Shown in pieces: positions 29,639 to 37,664 of a stretch of 64,000 bases of DNA. The DNA is from Flavimaricola marinus (lineage in GTDB: Bacteria > Pseudomonadota > Alphaproteobacteria > Rhodobacterales > Rhodobacteraceae). The translations under genes were made by a program, and so were the position numbers. The stretch lies in contig NZ_FXZK01000005.1 of NCBI RefSeq assembly GCF_900184895.1, forward strand, positions 186,001-250,000, given 5' to 3'. How positions within the stretch are numbered: the first letter of the stretch is position 1; every line of letters begins with the position of its first letter. A model generated the notes under the pieces. That model ran no database searches, was not told the DNA's origin, and saw nothing but the letters and a program-made list of their open reading frames with translations.

Positions 29639-30649
29639 TCAGTTGCCCAGCGCGTTGATCTGGTCGAGCACGCCTTCGGGCCAGGTCTCTGCGAATTCGC
29701 TTTCCAGATACATCGACTGCACCTGATTGCGGAACGCCGCCAGATCGGGCTCGTAGACCTCCAGCCCCTGCTCTTGCAGGAAGGACACCAGCTCGGCCTC
29801 CTTGGCCAGTTGGTTCTGGCGACCGTATTCCGCAGCCTCGTCGGCGGCGGCCTGAACGGCGGCCTGCTGTTCGGCGGTCATGCTGTCAAAAGCCTCCTTC
29901 GAGATCGCCAGATAGTTGAGATCGACCAGATGCGACGTCAGGACGATCTGGTTGGTCACCTCGTAGAACTTGGCATCGACCACGGTGGGAAGCGGGTTGT
30001 CCTGCCCATCGACGGCCCCGGTCGACAGGGCGGTGTAGACCTCAGTAAAGGCCATAGGTGTCGGCGATGCGCCCAAAGCGCGGCCGAGGAATTGCCAAGC
30101 GTCCGTGCCCGGCATCCGCAGGTTCACCCCATCCAGATCGGCGGGTGTCATCACCGTCAATTCGTCCTTGGTCTGGCGCAGATTCACCTGACGACGGCCC
30201 AGATACATGACGGTGAGCAGCTTGACCCCCAACTCATCCTCGACGCGCTGCTTGAACGGGTCCATCAGCGGATCGTTGAACACCGCGACCTGATGCGCGG
30301 CGTCCTGATGGACGTAGCCCGCGGTAAAGATCGAGAATTCGGGGAAGAACACGGCGAGTTCCTGCGCCGAGGTGATCGACATCTCGAGGTTGCCGCGTGC
30401 GATGGCCTCCAGCTCGGTGCCCTGGGCAAAGAGCGTGGCGTTCCAGCTTGGCTCAAAGCTGGCAAAATCCGCGACCGCGGGGCCGAACTTCTCCAGAAGC
30501 GCCACGGCGCGTTGATCGGTTTCGGAACTTGGCGCGGACAGGCGCAGCTGGATCAGGTCCTGAGCCATTGCGGCGGTGCCCATGGCGCCGGCGAATACGG
30601 CTGCGGTGCCGGCGGCCAGAACGGCCCGGCGAGCAAGTTTGATTGACAT
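29639..30649 (-). CDS. dctP: TRAP transporter substrate-binding protein (DctP type)
   Basis: This 336-residue periplasmic protein has a signal peptide ending near AMAQ and the DctP/SBP fold, including the region around NLRMPGTDAWQFLGRALGAS that carries the conserved arginine contacting carboxylates. Such proteins usually bind organic acids. AGGAG lies ahead of the ATG at 30649. The divergent dehydrogenase and aldolase genes suggest a sugar-acid or hydroxy-keto-acid substrate (inference). Confidence 0.92.
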   Translation of the reverse strand: MSIKLARRAVLAAGTAAVFAGAMGTAAMAQDLIQLRLSAPSSETDQRAVALLEKFGPAVADFASFEPSWNATLFAQGTELEAIARGNLEMSITSAQELAVFFPEFSIFTAGYVHQDAAHQVAVFNDPLMDPFKQRVEDELGVKLLTVMYLGRRQVNLRQTKDELTVMTPADLDGVNLRMPGTDAWQFLGRALGASPTPMAFTEVYTALSTGAVDGQDNPLPTVVDAKFYEVTNQIVLTSHLVDLNYLAISKEAFDSMTAEQQAAVQAAADEAAEYGRQNQLAKEAELVSFLQEQGLEVYEPDLAAFRNQVQSMYLESEFAETWPEGVLDQINALGN

Positions 30650-30917
30650 ATGGTCTCCTCCCATGTCGTTTTTGAACCCCGTCTCCAGCGGGGCCTTGAC
30701 GGAATACTGCACTGGAAATGCCAACCGCACAATCGGCCAAGTGGTGGGGTGGCCCGGCGCACAACGGCCTTGCGCCAATGTGGCGGAGTGCTAACGTCGC
30801 GGCTGACCCGAGGGTCTGACCGTTTATCAAAGGCCCCTATCGCGTGTCCGATTGCTCCCCATTCCGCTCTCGTCGCCCTTCGGGGGTGAGGATGCGCACA
30901 GCGCGTCAAGCTCTGTC

Positions 30918-31946
30918 ATGAGCTACCGTCTGGGCATTGCCGGGGCGGGGCTGATCGGACACCGCCATGCCGAAGCCGTGGCACAGGCCCGTGGCGCGAC
31001 GCTGGTGGGGATCGCGGACCCGGCCCCCGCAGCAAAGGACGTGGCCGCCGGGCACGATTGCCCGCACTTTGCGACCTTGGGCGACATGATCGCATCGGCC
31101 CCCCCCGACGGCATCATTCTGGCCACCCCGAACGACCAGCACCTGCCCGGTGCCATGGCCTGCATCGCCGCCGGCATTCCCGCCCTGATCGAAAAGCCGC
31201 TTTCCACCGATCTCGAGAGCGCGCGTGACATCGTCGCCGCCGGGGAATCGGCCGGAGTGCCGCTGATGACGGGCCACCACAGGCGGCATAATCCATTGAT
31301 CAAAAAGGCCAAGTCGGCGATCGACGCCGGGGCGATCGGCCGGATCACCGCCGTGCAGGGCACCACGTGGCTCCACAAGCCCGACGCGTATTTCGAGGCC
31401 GAATGGCGCACCAAGCCCGGCGCCGGTCCGGTCTATCTCAACCTCAGTCACGACATCGACTTGATGCGCCACCTCTGCGGCGAAGTGGTCAGCGTGCATG
31501 CGATGGACTCGAACGTCGCCCGCGGTTTCGAGGTCGAGGATACCGCCGTGATCCTGCTGCGGTTTGCCAATGGCGCGCTCGGCACGCTCAGCGTATCCGA
31601 CACGATCCCGGCGCCATGGAGCTGGGAACTGACCGCCCGCGAGAACCCGGCCTATCCGGCCACGTCGCAGGCCTGCTACCTGATCGGCGGTGACAAGGGG
31701 TCCCTGTCCCTGCCCGATCTGACGCTCTGGTCGCATCCCGGAAAGCCCGGCTGGTGGGAACCGATCTCGGCTACGAAACTGATCCATGGCTTTGACGACC
31801 CGCTTGTGCAACAGATCGAGCAATTCGTCGCTGTCATCGCGGGCCGGGAAACGCCGCTCGTTTCGGCCCGCGACGGCCTGAACACCCAAGCCGTGATCGA
31901 AGCCGTCAAGACGTCGGCCCGAACCGGGCATACTGTCCCATTGTGA
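30918..31946 (+). CDS. Gfo/Idh/MocA-family dehydrogenase
   Basis: This 342-residue oxidoreductase has the NAD-binding start YRLGIAGAGLIGHRHAEAV, LIEKPLSTD with the conserved lysine, and the catalytic-region histidine in NLSHDIDLMRHLCG. It differs clearly from the copy at 24.5 kb. It is divergent from the TRAP operon and 21 bp ahead of an HpaI-type aldolase, so a joint catabolic role is likely. The ATG at 30918 starts the Rossmann fold properly. Confidence 0.9.
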   Translation: MSYRLGIAGAGLIGHRHAEAVAQARGATLVGIADPAPAAKDVAAGHDCPHFATLGDMIASAPPDGIILATPNDQHLPGAMACIAAGIPALIEKPLSTDLESARDIVAAGESAGVPLMTGHHRRHNPLIKKAKSAIDAGAIGRITAVQGTTWLHKPDAYFEAEWRTKPGAGPVYLNLSHDIDLMRHLCGEVVSVHAMDSNVARGFEVEDTAVILLRFANGALGTLSVSDTIPAPWSWELTARENPAYPATSQACYLIGGDKGSLSLPDLTLWSHPGKPGWWEPISATKLIHGFDDPLVQQIEQFVAVIAGRETPLVSARDGLNTQAVIEAVKTSARTGHTVPL

Positions 31947-31967
31947 TGCGCCAGAAGGAGCAAGCCT

Positions 31968-32735
31968 GTGCGAAACCCCAAGAATGCCTTCAAAGCCGCG
32001 TTACAGGCCGGCACCCAGCAGATCGGGATCTGGAACACCATCGACGGCAAGACCGTGGTCGAGCAGCTGGCCAGTTGCGGCTTTGACTGGATGCTGGTGG
32101 ATACCGAGCATTCTCCGATCTCCGTGACCGACGTGATGTCGGCGTTGCAAGCGATTGCGGCCTACCCCGACACCAGCGCCGTGGTGCGGGCGGCCGGCAA
32201 CGACACCGTGGAAATCAAGCGGCTGCTGGATATCGGCGTGCAAAGCCTGATGATCCCCTATGTGCAAACCGCCGACGAGGCCCGCGCCGCTGTCAGCGCC
32301 ATGCGCTATGGCCCGCACGGCGTGCGCGGTTTTGCGGGGATGACCCGGGCGACGCGGTTCGCCAAGGTCGAGAATTACGTGCAGACGGTCGAGGACGAAT
32401 TGTGTCTGATCGTGCAGGTCGAAACGATCTCGGCCATCGGGCAACTCGAAGAGATCGCCTCGGTCGAGGGGGTCGACGCGGTGTTCATCGGACCGGCCGA
32501 TCTGGCGGCCAGCATGGGCCATCCGGGCAATACCGGCCACCCCGAGGTCGTCGCGGTGATCAAGGACGCCATCGCGCGCCTCAAGGCAATGGGCAAACCG
32601 GCAGGCATTCTGTCGCTCGATACCGCGTTCAACAGGCAGTGCATCGAATGGGGCACGACCTTCACCGCCGTCGGTGTCGACCTGTGCCTGCTCGACGACG
32701 CGGTTCGGGCCTTGGCCACGAGCTTCGGCAAGTAG
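31968..32735 (+). CDS. HpcH/HpaI-family aldolase
   Basis: This 255-residue class II aldolase has WMLVDTEHSPISVTDVMSAL (catalytic histidine), the metal glutamate in VQVETISAIGQLEE, and DAVFIGPADLAASMGHPG. It would retro-cleave a 4-hydroxy-2-oxoacid to pyruvate plus an aldehyde. It starts with GTG, with AAGGAG upstream. It follows the Gfo/Idh gene and faces the TRAP genes. The copy at 17.6 kb is a distant paralogue. Confidence 0.9.
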   Translation: MRNPKNAFKAALQAGTQQIGIWNTIDGKTVVEQLASCGFDWMLVDTEHSPISVTDVMSALQAIAAYPDTSAVVRAAGNDTVEIKRLLDIGVQSLMIPYVQTADEARAAVSAMRYGPHGVRGFAGMTRATRFAKVENYVQTVEDELCLIVQVETISAIGQLEEIASVEGVDAVFIGPADLAASMGHPGNTGHPEVVAVIKDAIARLKAMGKPAGILSLDTAFNRQCIEWGTTFTAVGVDLCLLDDAVRALATSFGK

Positions 32736-32792
32736 GCTCGCGTGAATGCTCCGATTGCAGGAGATCGGCGCGTCGCGACTGCAGGGAGAGAG

Positions 32793-32869
32793 TGGTACCA
32801 CCTCCCCGGCTTGAACGGGGGACCTCCTGATCCACAATCAGGCGCTCTAACCAACTGAGCTAAGGCGGC
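32793..32869 (-). tRNA. tRNA-His (anticodon GTG)
   Basis: The 77-nt cloverleaf has acceptor GCCGCCT pairing with AGGTGGT, D-loop AGTTGGTTAGAGC, an anticodon stem CCTGA/TCAGG around loop TTGTGGA, a CCCCG/CGGGG T stem, and an encoded CCA. The base before G1 is T and the discriminator is A, so the usual G-1:C73 identity pair is absent and G1 faces U72. This is the known alphaproteobacterial tRNA-His form. Confidence 0.96.
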
Positions 32870-33054
32870 ACTGGGGCGGATTTAGCGCCCGGTTCGCGCG
32901 AATGCAAGGGCAGAGAGCACGATCGCGACGCTGTTTTCAGAGCAATCTGCACCGTGGCAGCGGGCAAAGCGGCACCGGGCCCGGTTCGCAGCCCCTTGCC
33001 ATTGGCGCCGCTCGGACGCTATTTCACAGGCTGGAACCCAAGGGGGCAAGTATC

Positions 33055-33252
33055 ATGGGCATCGACACCGAACGCGATATTGAAGCAAACCTGCAGATCG
33101 GGCCAACCGATCACGGCATGGTTCGTCTGTTCGTCGAAGGCAACGGAATCGAGGTTCCAATGGATTTCGATCCGGAGGAGGCCGAGGAAATCGCCGAAGA
33201 GATTCGCGCAGCGGCCGCCGTGGCGCGCAAGTTCAAGGGCCGTAAAGGCTGA
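33055..33252 (+). CDS. Small acidic protein, probably DUF6324
   Basis: This 65-residue protein has a compact strand-rich N-terminus (ANLQIGPTDHGMVRLFVEG), an acidic helix DFDPEEAEEIAEEIRAAA and a basic end KFKGRKG. I associate this with a small uncharacterised alphaproteobacterial family (DUF6324) from memory. A GGGGG site lies upstream of the ATG. It overlaps the convergent MmcB gene by 20 bp. Confidence 0.7.
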   Translation: MGIDTERDIEANLQIGPTDHGMVRLFVEGNGIEVPMDFDPEEAEEIAEEIRAAAAVARKFKGRKG

Positions 33253-33694
33253 CACCCGGATCACGCGCGCCGTGCCAGCGGATCGCCGCATGGCGCGCGA
33301 ATTTCTGCACCATCACCTTGCGACGGGCAGCGGCCAGCTTTGTTTCGGGGGCCATGCGCACGATCTCGGCGTCATAGCTGTCGGCGAGGATGAGCCCCGT
33401 CTCATCGGGCAAGAGCTCGGTCGGAAAATCCGCATCCACCGCCCAGAAGAACCGATCGCACCATTCCAGATAGCCCTGCCATTTCTGGTCCGACTGGAAA
33501 TCGGCCCGGCTGGATTTGCACTCGATCACCCAGACCTCGCCCTTCGGGCCCAGCGCCATCACGTCGACCCGCAGGCCCGAGGTCGGCACCAGTTCCTCGA
33601 CGCTCACGAAATCATGGGTCAGCAGATGACGACACACTCCACGCGCCAGAAGCTGGCCGGGTCGGAGCGTCGGAGGGAGAGTCGTGTCGGGCAT
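33233..33694 (-). CDS. mmcB: MmcB-family DNA repair protein (PD-(D/E)XK-like)
   Basis: This 153-residue protein of the MmcB family has GLRVDVMALGPKGEVWVIECKSSRADFQSD. Here D44 and the E-x-K of IECKSS form the PD-(D/E)XK nuclease signature, followed by KWQGYLEWCDRFFWAVDADF. In Caulobacter MmcB belongs to the SOS response to mitomycin. I see no SOS box upstream by eye. Convergent with the small acidic gene. Confidence 0.86.
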   Translation of the reverse strand: MPDTTLPPTLRPGQLLARGVCRHLLTHDFVSVEELVPTSGLRVDVMALGPKGEVWVIECKSSRADFQSDQKWQGYLEWCDRFFWAVDADFPTELLPDETGLILADSYDAEIVRMAPETKLAAARRKVMVQKFARHAAIRWHGARDPGVSLYGP

Positions 33695-33893
33695 TCCCGA
33701 AACATGAACAATTCGTGAACACCTGTCAATAATGCGGCAATCTGTGGCATTTGAGGCTGAAATTGGGCGCGTGACCTAGCGTTACTTTCGCAAATGCCCC
33801 ACCTCGGCCACGTTCCAGCCGCATCGGACTTTTATCACTTTCTTAACGGCCCAAGACGCCAACCGTTCGAAATGCACCGGAAGGACCTACCAA

Positions 33894-34049
33894 ATGATGA
33901 CGCTCACCGCCCTTCTCAACGACATCAGCTTCTTTGAAGTTTGCGCAAGCCTGTTGGTTGTCGGCTGCGTCGAGCAGATCTTCGTGCGCCTGCCGGAAGA
34001 CATGGTCGGCCCTGGCGGGTGGCTCCTCGACACCGGTGCACCGCGTTAA
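33894..34049 (+). CDS. Possible 51-residue small protein
   Basis: An ATG at 33894 with AAGGA about 9 bp upstream opens a 51-codon frame. The product has a hydrophobic centre (FFEVCASLLVVGCVEQIFV) and ends in WLLDTGAPR. The well-spaced ribosome site is the main support. It lies alone in a 680-bp region. I recognise no family, and chance remains possible. Confidence 0.35.
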   Translation: MMTLTALLNDISFFEVCASLLVVGCVEQIFVRLPEDMVGPGGWLLDTGAPR

Positions 34050-34376
34050 TTCAAACGCCCCTTGCAAGACGACCGGGCCCGCCCTACCTGTTGAGGCGGC
34101 GGGCTTCTGCGCTATTCGTGAAATGGCGTCTCATTCCAGTGGCCTTAAGCAAATCCGAGGGAGCTGGCTCTGTTCTGGTCCTGGCCATTTTAACTGGCGC
34201 CCACCTGTATATACAGGTCCTCGGGAATAACACGTCCACGGTTGCCGCGGTTCCCGCCACTTTTACCGCATTTTGAGAGCATCGCCCCACTCGGGGCCAT
34301 CGGCGCATCGAGCGGAAGGCGCAAACAAGTCCACCCGGCCAAGAGCCGAGCGGCACGTCACAGACATCGGATGAAT
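34050..34376. other. Gap without a supported gene; carries a 16-bp palindrome
   Basis: This stretch follows the small-protein candidate and precedes the 3' end of the minus-strand TM gene. A GCCCGCC/GGCGGGC inverted repeat near 34080-34110 could end the small transcript but lacks a T-run. A perfect palindrome lies at 34203-34218. Open frames on either strand have no family resemblance or ribosome site. Confidence 0.4.
34203..34218. promoter_or_regulatory. Perfect 16-bp palindrome, unknown operator
   Basis: ACCTGTATATACAGGT is fully self-complementary and AT-centred in GC-rich surroundings, which is unlikely to be chance at this length. The outer ACCTGT/ACAGGT matches lux-box ends but the site is 4 bp shorter than a 20-bp lux box. 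No gene start is close on either side. Confidence 0.4.
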
Positions 34377-34685
34377 TCAGGGACGGCGATTCTCGTCGCG
34401 ACGCACGGGGATCGGACGAAGCTCGTACTGGCGAAAGCCGCCACCCGGACCATCGTCATCCTCGTCGTCGGTGCCGTCCATCGCGGACAGGCCGTATTGC
34501 ACCGCAGAAAACACGATGCCGTTCGCGGCCCAGAGCAGAATCACTGTCAGCACCGTTCTGTCAGCCTGCAGGATAACATCCCACAGATGCGCGACGTTGA
34601 ACCAGATGCCCAAGGCCACCATCAGCCCTGCCAGAGCAAAACCGACCACGGCGGACCAGAAATAGCGGCGGATTGATGACGACAT
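34377..34685 (-). CDS. Small two-TM membrane protein, unknown
   Basis: This 102-residue protein has two hydrophobic segments (YFWSAVVGFALAGLMVALGI and VLTVILLWAANGIVFSAV), then an acidic stretch DGTDDEDDDGPG and a basic end. An AGGAG site precedes the ATG. It lies 61 bp after nusB on the same strand and may be the last gene of that transcript. No family recognised. Confidence 0.65.
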   Translation of the reverse strand: MSSSIRRYFWSAVVGFALAGLMVALGIWFNVAHLWDVILQADRTVLTVILLWAANGIVFSAVQYGLSAMDGTDDEDDDGPGGGFRQYELRPIPVRRDENRRP

Positions 34686-34746
34686 TGTGACGGACTCCTC
34701 GTCTATAACAGTATCGCTTAAATTCTTAATGACAAGTAACGCGCGG

Positions 34747-35214
34747 CTAAAAGGCTTCGGGACGAGCCTCCCGAGCCATATGATCCAGCACCGCGTTCAC
34801 GAATTTCGGCTCTTTTCCCTCGGGAAAAAAGGCGGTTGCGATCTGGACGAACTCCACAATCACAACCTTGGGAGGTGTGTCCCCCTGCACCAGTTCGGCC
34901 CCGGCGGCGCGGAACAACGCCCGCAGAGTCGGGTCGATCCGCGCGATCGGCCATTTGGCCACCAGCGCACGATCTGTCATCTGGTCGATCTGGGCCTGAT
35001 AGTTGACCGCGTCGTGCATCAGTTTGCGAAAGGTATCGACGTCGCCTTCGGCCATCTCGTCGCCTTCGTAGACCGCCCCGAAGCGGTGATCCTCGAATTC
35101 GCGAATCACGGGTTCGACCATTTGCCCCGCCGCTTCCATCTGGAACAGCGCCTGCACCGCGTAGAACCGGGCCGCAGACTTCATCTTGCGGCGCTCGTTA
35201 TTCGAAACGGTCAT
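34747..35214 (-). CDS. nusB: Transcription antitermination factor NusB
   Basis: This 155-residue all-helical protein has the NusB start RKMKSAARFYAVQALFQME, the AKWPIARIDPTLRALFRAA helix and VIVEFVQIATAFFPEGKEPKFVNAVLD. With NusE it binds boxA RNA in rRNA antitermination. Its start overlaps ribH by 4 bp, the usual ribH-nusB coupling. Confidence 0.93.
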   Translation of the reverse strand: MTVSNNERRKMKSAARFYAVQALFQMEAAGQMVEPVIREFEDHRFGAVYEGDEMAEGDVDTFRKLMHDAVNYQAQIDQMTDRALVAKWPIARIDPTLRALFRAAGAELVQGDTPPKVVIVEFVQIATAFFPEGKEPKFVNAVLDHMAREARPEAF

Positions 35215-35738
35215 ACGGTCTCACCACCTTTGGCCAAGAGTTCGCGGGTAAAGCCCATGCCTTTTTCCGCCCGCCCCCATTTGCGCGAAAGCGCGATCAG
35301 GTGCAATGCCGCCGCAGCGGCACCACCGCCTTTGTTCTGCTGTTTCGGGTCGGCGCGGACGGCGGCCTGTTCATAGGTCTCTACGGTGAGGATGCCGTTG
35401 CCGATGCACAGCCCCTGAAGGCCCAAGAGTTGCAGCGCCCGCGACGAATCGTTGCAGACGGTGTCGTAGTGGGTCGTCTCGCCCCGGATCACGCAGCCAA
35501 GCGCCACGTAGCCGTCGAAATTGCTCATCCGTTCGGCGATGCCGATGGTGGTCGGGATCTCCAGCGCACCGGGCACATGGGCGATCTCATGGGTCGCTCC
35601 GGCGGCCTCGATTTCTGCCACGGCGCCCGCGATCTGGTGATCGGAGATGTCCTTGTAATAGGGCGAGGCCACGATCAGCAGCTTGGTGGGCCTGTCCAGT
35701 TCGGGCAGCGGCATGATGTAGTGTGACGGGCCAGCCAT
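35211..35738 (-). CDS. ribH: 6,7-dimethyl-8-ribityllumazine synthase
   Basis: This 175-residue enzyme performs the penultimate step of riboflavin synthesis. It has LLIVASPYYKDISDHQIAGA, the substrate-binding VPGALEIPT and LGCVIRGETTHYDTVCNDSS with the catalytic histidine. It starts one base after ribB ends and couples to nusB. It is probably an icosahedral or pentameric cytoplasmic enzyme. Confidence 0.95.
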   Translation of the reverse strand: MAGPSHYIMPLPELDRPTKLLIVASPYYKDISDHQIAGAVAEIEAAGATHEIAHVPGALEIPTTIGIAERMSNFDGYVALGCVIRGETTHYDTVCNDSSRALQLLGLQGLCIGNGILTVETYEQAAVRADPKQQNKGGGAAAAALHLIALSRKWGRAEKGMGFTRELLAKGGETV

Positions 35739-35739
35739 G

Positions 35740-36870
35740 TTATCCGATCTCCGAGATTTTGCGGGTGCCGGTGATCTCGAGCCCGTAGGCCTCCAGTCCG
35801 ACGACCTTGGGTTGTGGGGAATTGGTCAGCAGCACGATCTGGTGCAGCCCCAGCGACGACAGGATCTGCGCCCCGACCCCGTATTGCCGGAGCGTCTGTG
35901 GCGAGACCTCTTCGTCGGCGACGATCTTCATCTGCAAATCGCGCAGCAGCACGAGGGCGCCCCGGCCCTCTGCCGCGATCAACTTCATGGCATCGCTGAA
36001 TTCGGCGGCACGCCCGGCAGGACCGGTGCCGACGACGTCGAGCAGCGGATCGAGCGCGTGCATGCGGACGAGCACCGGCTCGGGCGTGCTGATATCGCCC
36101 TTGATCAGGGCGATATGCTCGGCCCCCTGGGTCTCGTCGCTGAAGACGCGCATCTGCCATTCGCCCCCGAACTCGGAGGTGATCGTCTGGGTGGTCTTGG
36201 ATTTGACCAGATTGTCGTGCCGCCGCCGATAGGCGATCAGATCGCTGATCGTGCCGATCTTGAGCCCGTGCAGTTGCGCGAAGCTGACCAGATCGGGCAG
36301 GCGCGACATGGAGCCGTCTTCGTTCATGATCTCGCAGATCACGCCGGAGGGGTTCAGCCCGGCCAGACGCGCGATGTCGGTGGCCGCCTCGGTATGACCG
36401 GCCCGGACCAGCACGCCGCCGTCGCGGGCGCGCAGCGGAAAGACGTGGCCCGGCGTGGCGATGTCGGCGGCGCCCTTGGAGGCGTCGATGGCGACGGACA
36501 CGGTCCGCGCCCGGTCATGGGCCGAGATGCCGGTCGAGACCCCCTCGCGCGCCTCGATCGAGATCGTGAAAGCGGTTTCATGGCGCGAGGAATTCTGGCT
36601 CGCCATCAGCGGCAGTCCCAGCGCGTCGATCCGCTCGGACGGCAGGGTCAGGCAGATCAGGCCGCGGCCGTGCTTGGCCATGAAGTTGATCGCATCCGGC
36701 GTGGCCATCTGGGCCGGGATCACCAGATCACCTTCGTTTTCACGGTCTTCATGATCGACGAGCACGAACATCCGGCCGTTGCGGGCGTCTTCGATGATCT
36801 CTTCGATGGGCGAAATCGCGTCGGCCCAATCCTGTTCGACCGGCCCCGGTGCTTCGAAAGGTGTGCTCAT
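35740..36870 (-). CDS. ribB: 3,4-dihydroxy-2-butanone 4-phosphate synthase with degenerate RibA-like domain
   Basis: This 376-residue protein has a complete RibB domain in its first 210 residues: VDHEDRENEGDL at 38-49, SSRHETAFT, STGISAHDRA and AGHTEAATDIARLAG. The C-terminal half follows the GTP cyclohydrolase II fold but lacks its zinc cysteines (no GSLRCDC-like motif) and the QEGRGIGL segment, although LLTNSPQPKVVGLEAYG survives. It therefore probably makes only the butanone phosphate, and a separate RibA is needed. It sits upstream of ribH in one operon. Confidence 0.9.
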   Translation of the reverse strand: MSTPFEAPGPVEQDWADAISPIEEIIEDARNGRMFVLVDHEDRENEGDLVIPAQMATPDAINFMAKHGRGLICLTLPSERIDALGLPLMASQNSSRHETAFTISIEAREGVSTGISAHDRARTVSVAIDASKGAADIATPGHVFPLRARDGGVLVRAGHTEAATDIARLAGLNPSGVICEIMNEDGSMSRLPDLVSFAQLHGLKIGTISDLIAYRRRHDNLVKSKTTQTITSEFGGEWQMRVFSDETQGAEHIALIKGDISTPEPVLVRMHALDPLLDVVGTGPAGRAAEFSDAMKLIAAEGRGALVLLRDLQMKIVADEEVSPQTLRQYGVGAQILSSLGLHQIVLLTNSPQPKVVGLEAYGLEITGTRKISEIG

Positions 36871-37021
36871 GATCGGCTATTCCCCGCTTCTTGCCCATAT
36901 GTGGCTGCGTTTGGGCAGATAGCGGGTCGCGGGCGTTTTGCAAAGGGGGGCGCGTGCCGAGACCCGCTATACACAGGCCATGTGCGAAATTTCGGGGGTC
37001 GTGCCGGTGGCCAGTTCGGGA

Positions 37022-37054
37022 GCCTCCGGCGGGAGTTTTTCGGCCAAGATGAAG
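37022..37054 (+). repeat. Dispersed intergenic repeat, full copy
   Basis: GCCTCCGGCGGGAG is followed by TTTTTCGGCCAAGATGAAG: a short CTCC-GGCG-GGAG hairpin with a T-run on the plus strand. It lies in the 213-bp gap between ribB and the hypothetical gene, where no plus-strand gene ends. Confidence 0.5.
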
Positions 37055-37083
37055 GTCAGGTGCGGCAATCGCCCGACGGTGTG

Positions 37084-37659
37084 TCAGGCGGCCCCGTTGA
37101 AGAACCGCTCTCCGGTCAGGAAGCCGGCGGTCTTGCCCGCGGCGGCCCATTCCCGCTCTGCCCCGGTTTCCCCGATGATCAGGTAGCCGCCGCAGGGTCG
37201 CCCGCGGCTGCGCAACGCCGAAACCAGTTGTTGCCGGGTCTCGGACCAGGAAAGCCACGGTGCGGGCGCAGGTGCCGCCGCGTCGCAGGGCGGGATCAGG
37301 CTGTCCGGCGCGATGCCGGGATAGTAGAGCGAAACCCTGTCGCAGTTCCTTATCGCGGCGATCTTGGCCGCTTTCTCGGCCTCGAGCCGATCGTTGGCCC
37401 GCAGCAGGTCGAGCGCATTCGTCGAGAACAGCAGGCCGATCACGTCATGGCCGGTGCTGGCCCGCACACTGGCGTAGGTCTTGTAAGGCAGACCCAGCTC
37501 GGCGGCGCGTTTGACCCGAAGCCGCACGACCTCGATCGGCAGGGTCGGCAGCAGATCGGCGCGGGCCTTGGTCCAGACATGTTTGCGCCAGCTGTGCCCC
37601 GGCTCCATCGTGGGGCCGTTGTTGTGCCCGATCCCGGCTGTGGTAGTGACGGCGCCCAT
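37084..37659 (-). CDS. Hypothetical protein with IGHNNGPTM motif
   Basis: This 191-residue protein starts with a TTTAGIGHNNGPTME segment, a motif I have seen near the N-terminus of several alphaproteobacterial hypothetical proteins. A basic helical part follows (IEVVRLRVKRAAELGLPYKTYASVRASTGHD), then a Pro/Ala linker and RGRPCGGYLIIGETG. Function unknown. It sits between ribE and ribB on the same strand. ATGs at 37674 (overlapping ribE) and 37659 are both possible; I take 37659. Confidence 0.65.
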   Translation of the reverse strand: MGAVTTTAGIGHNNGPTMEPGHSWRKHVWTKARADLLPTLPIEVVRLRVKRAAELGLPYKTYASVRASTGHDVIGLLFSTNALDLLRANDRLEAEKAAKIAAIRNCDRVSLYYPGIAPDSLIPPCDAAAPAPAPWLSWSETRQQLVSALRSRGRPCGGYLIIGETGAEREWAAAGKTAGFLTGERFFNGAA

Positions 37660-37664
37660 CGCGA

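Noticed and set aside
34203-34218. Reading the 16-bp palindrome as a LexA or lux box
   Set aside because: Alphaproteobacterial LexA sites have the GTTC-N7-GTTC direct-repeat form, and lux boxes are 20 bp. The site fits neither well.
34084-34356. A 90-codon minus-strand frame in the 34-kb gap
   Set aside because: No ribosome site, no family resemblance, and composition like random GC-rich DNA.
36871-37083. FMN riboswitch ahead of ribB
   Set aside because: I looked for the conserved RFN-element segments here and upstream of ribE and found none.
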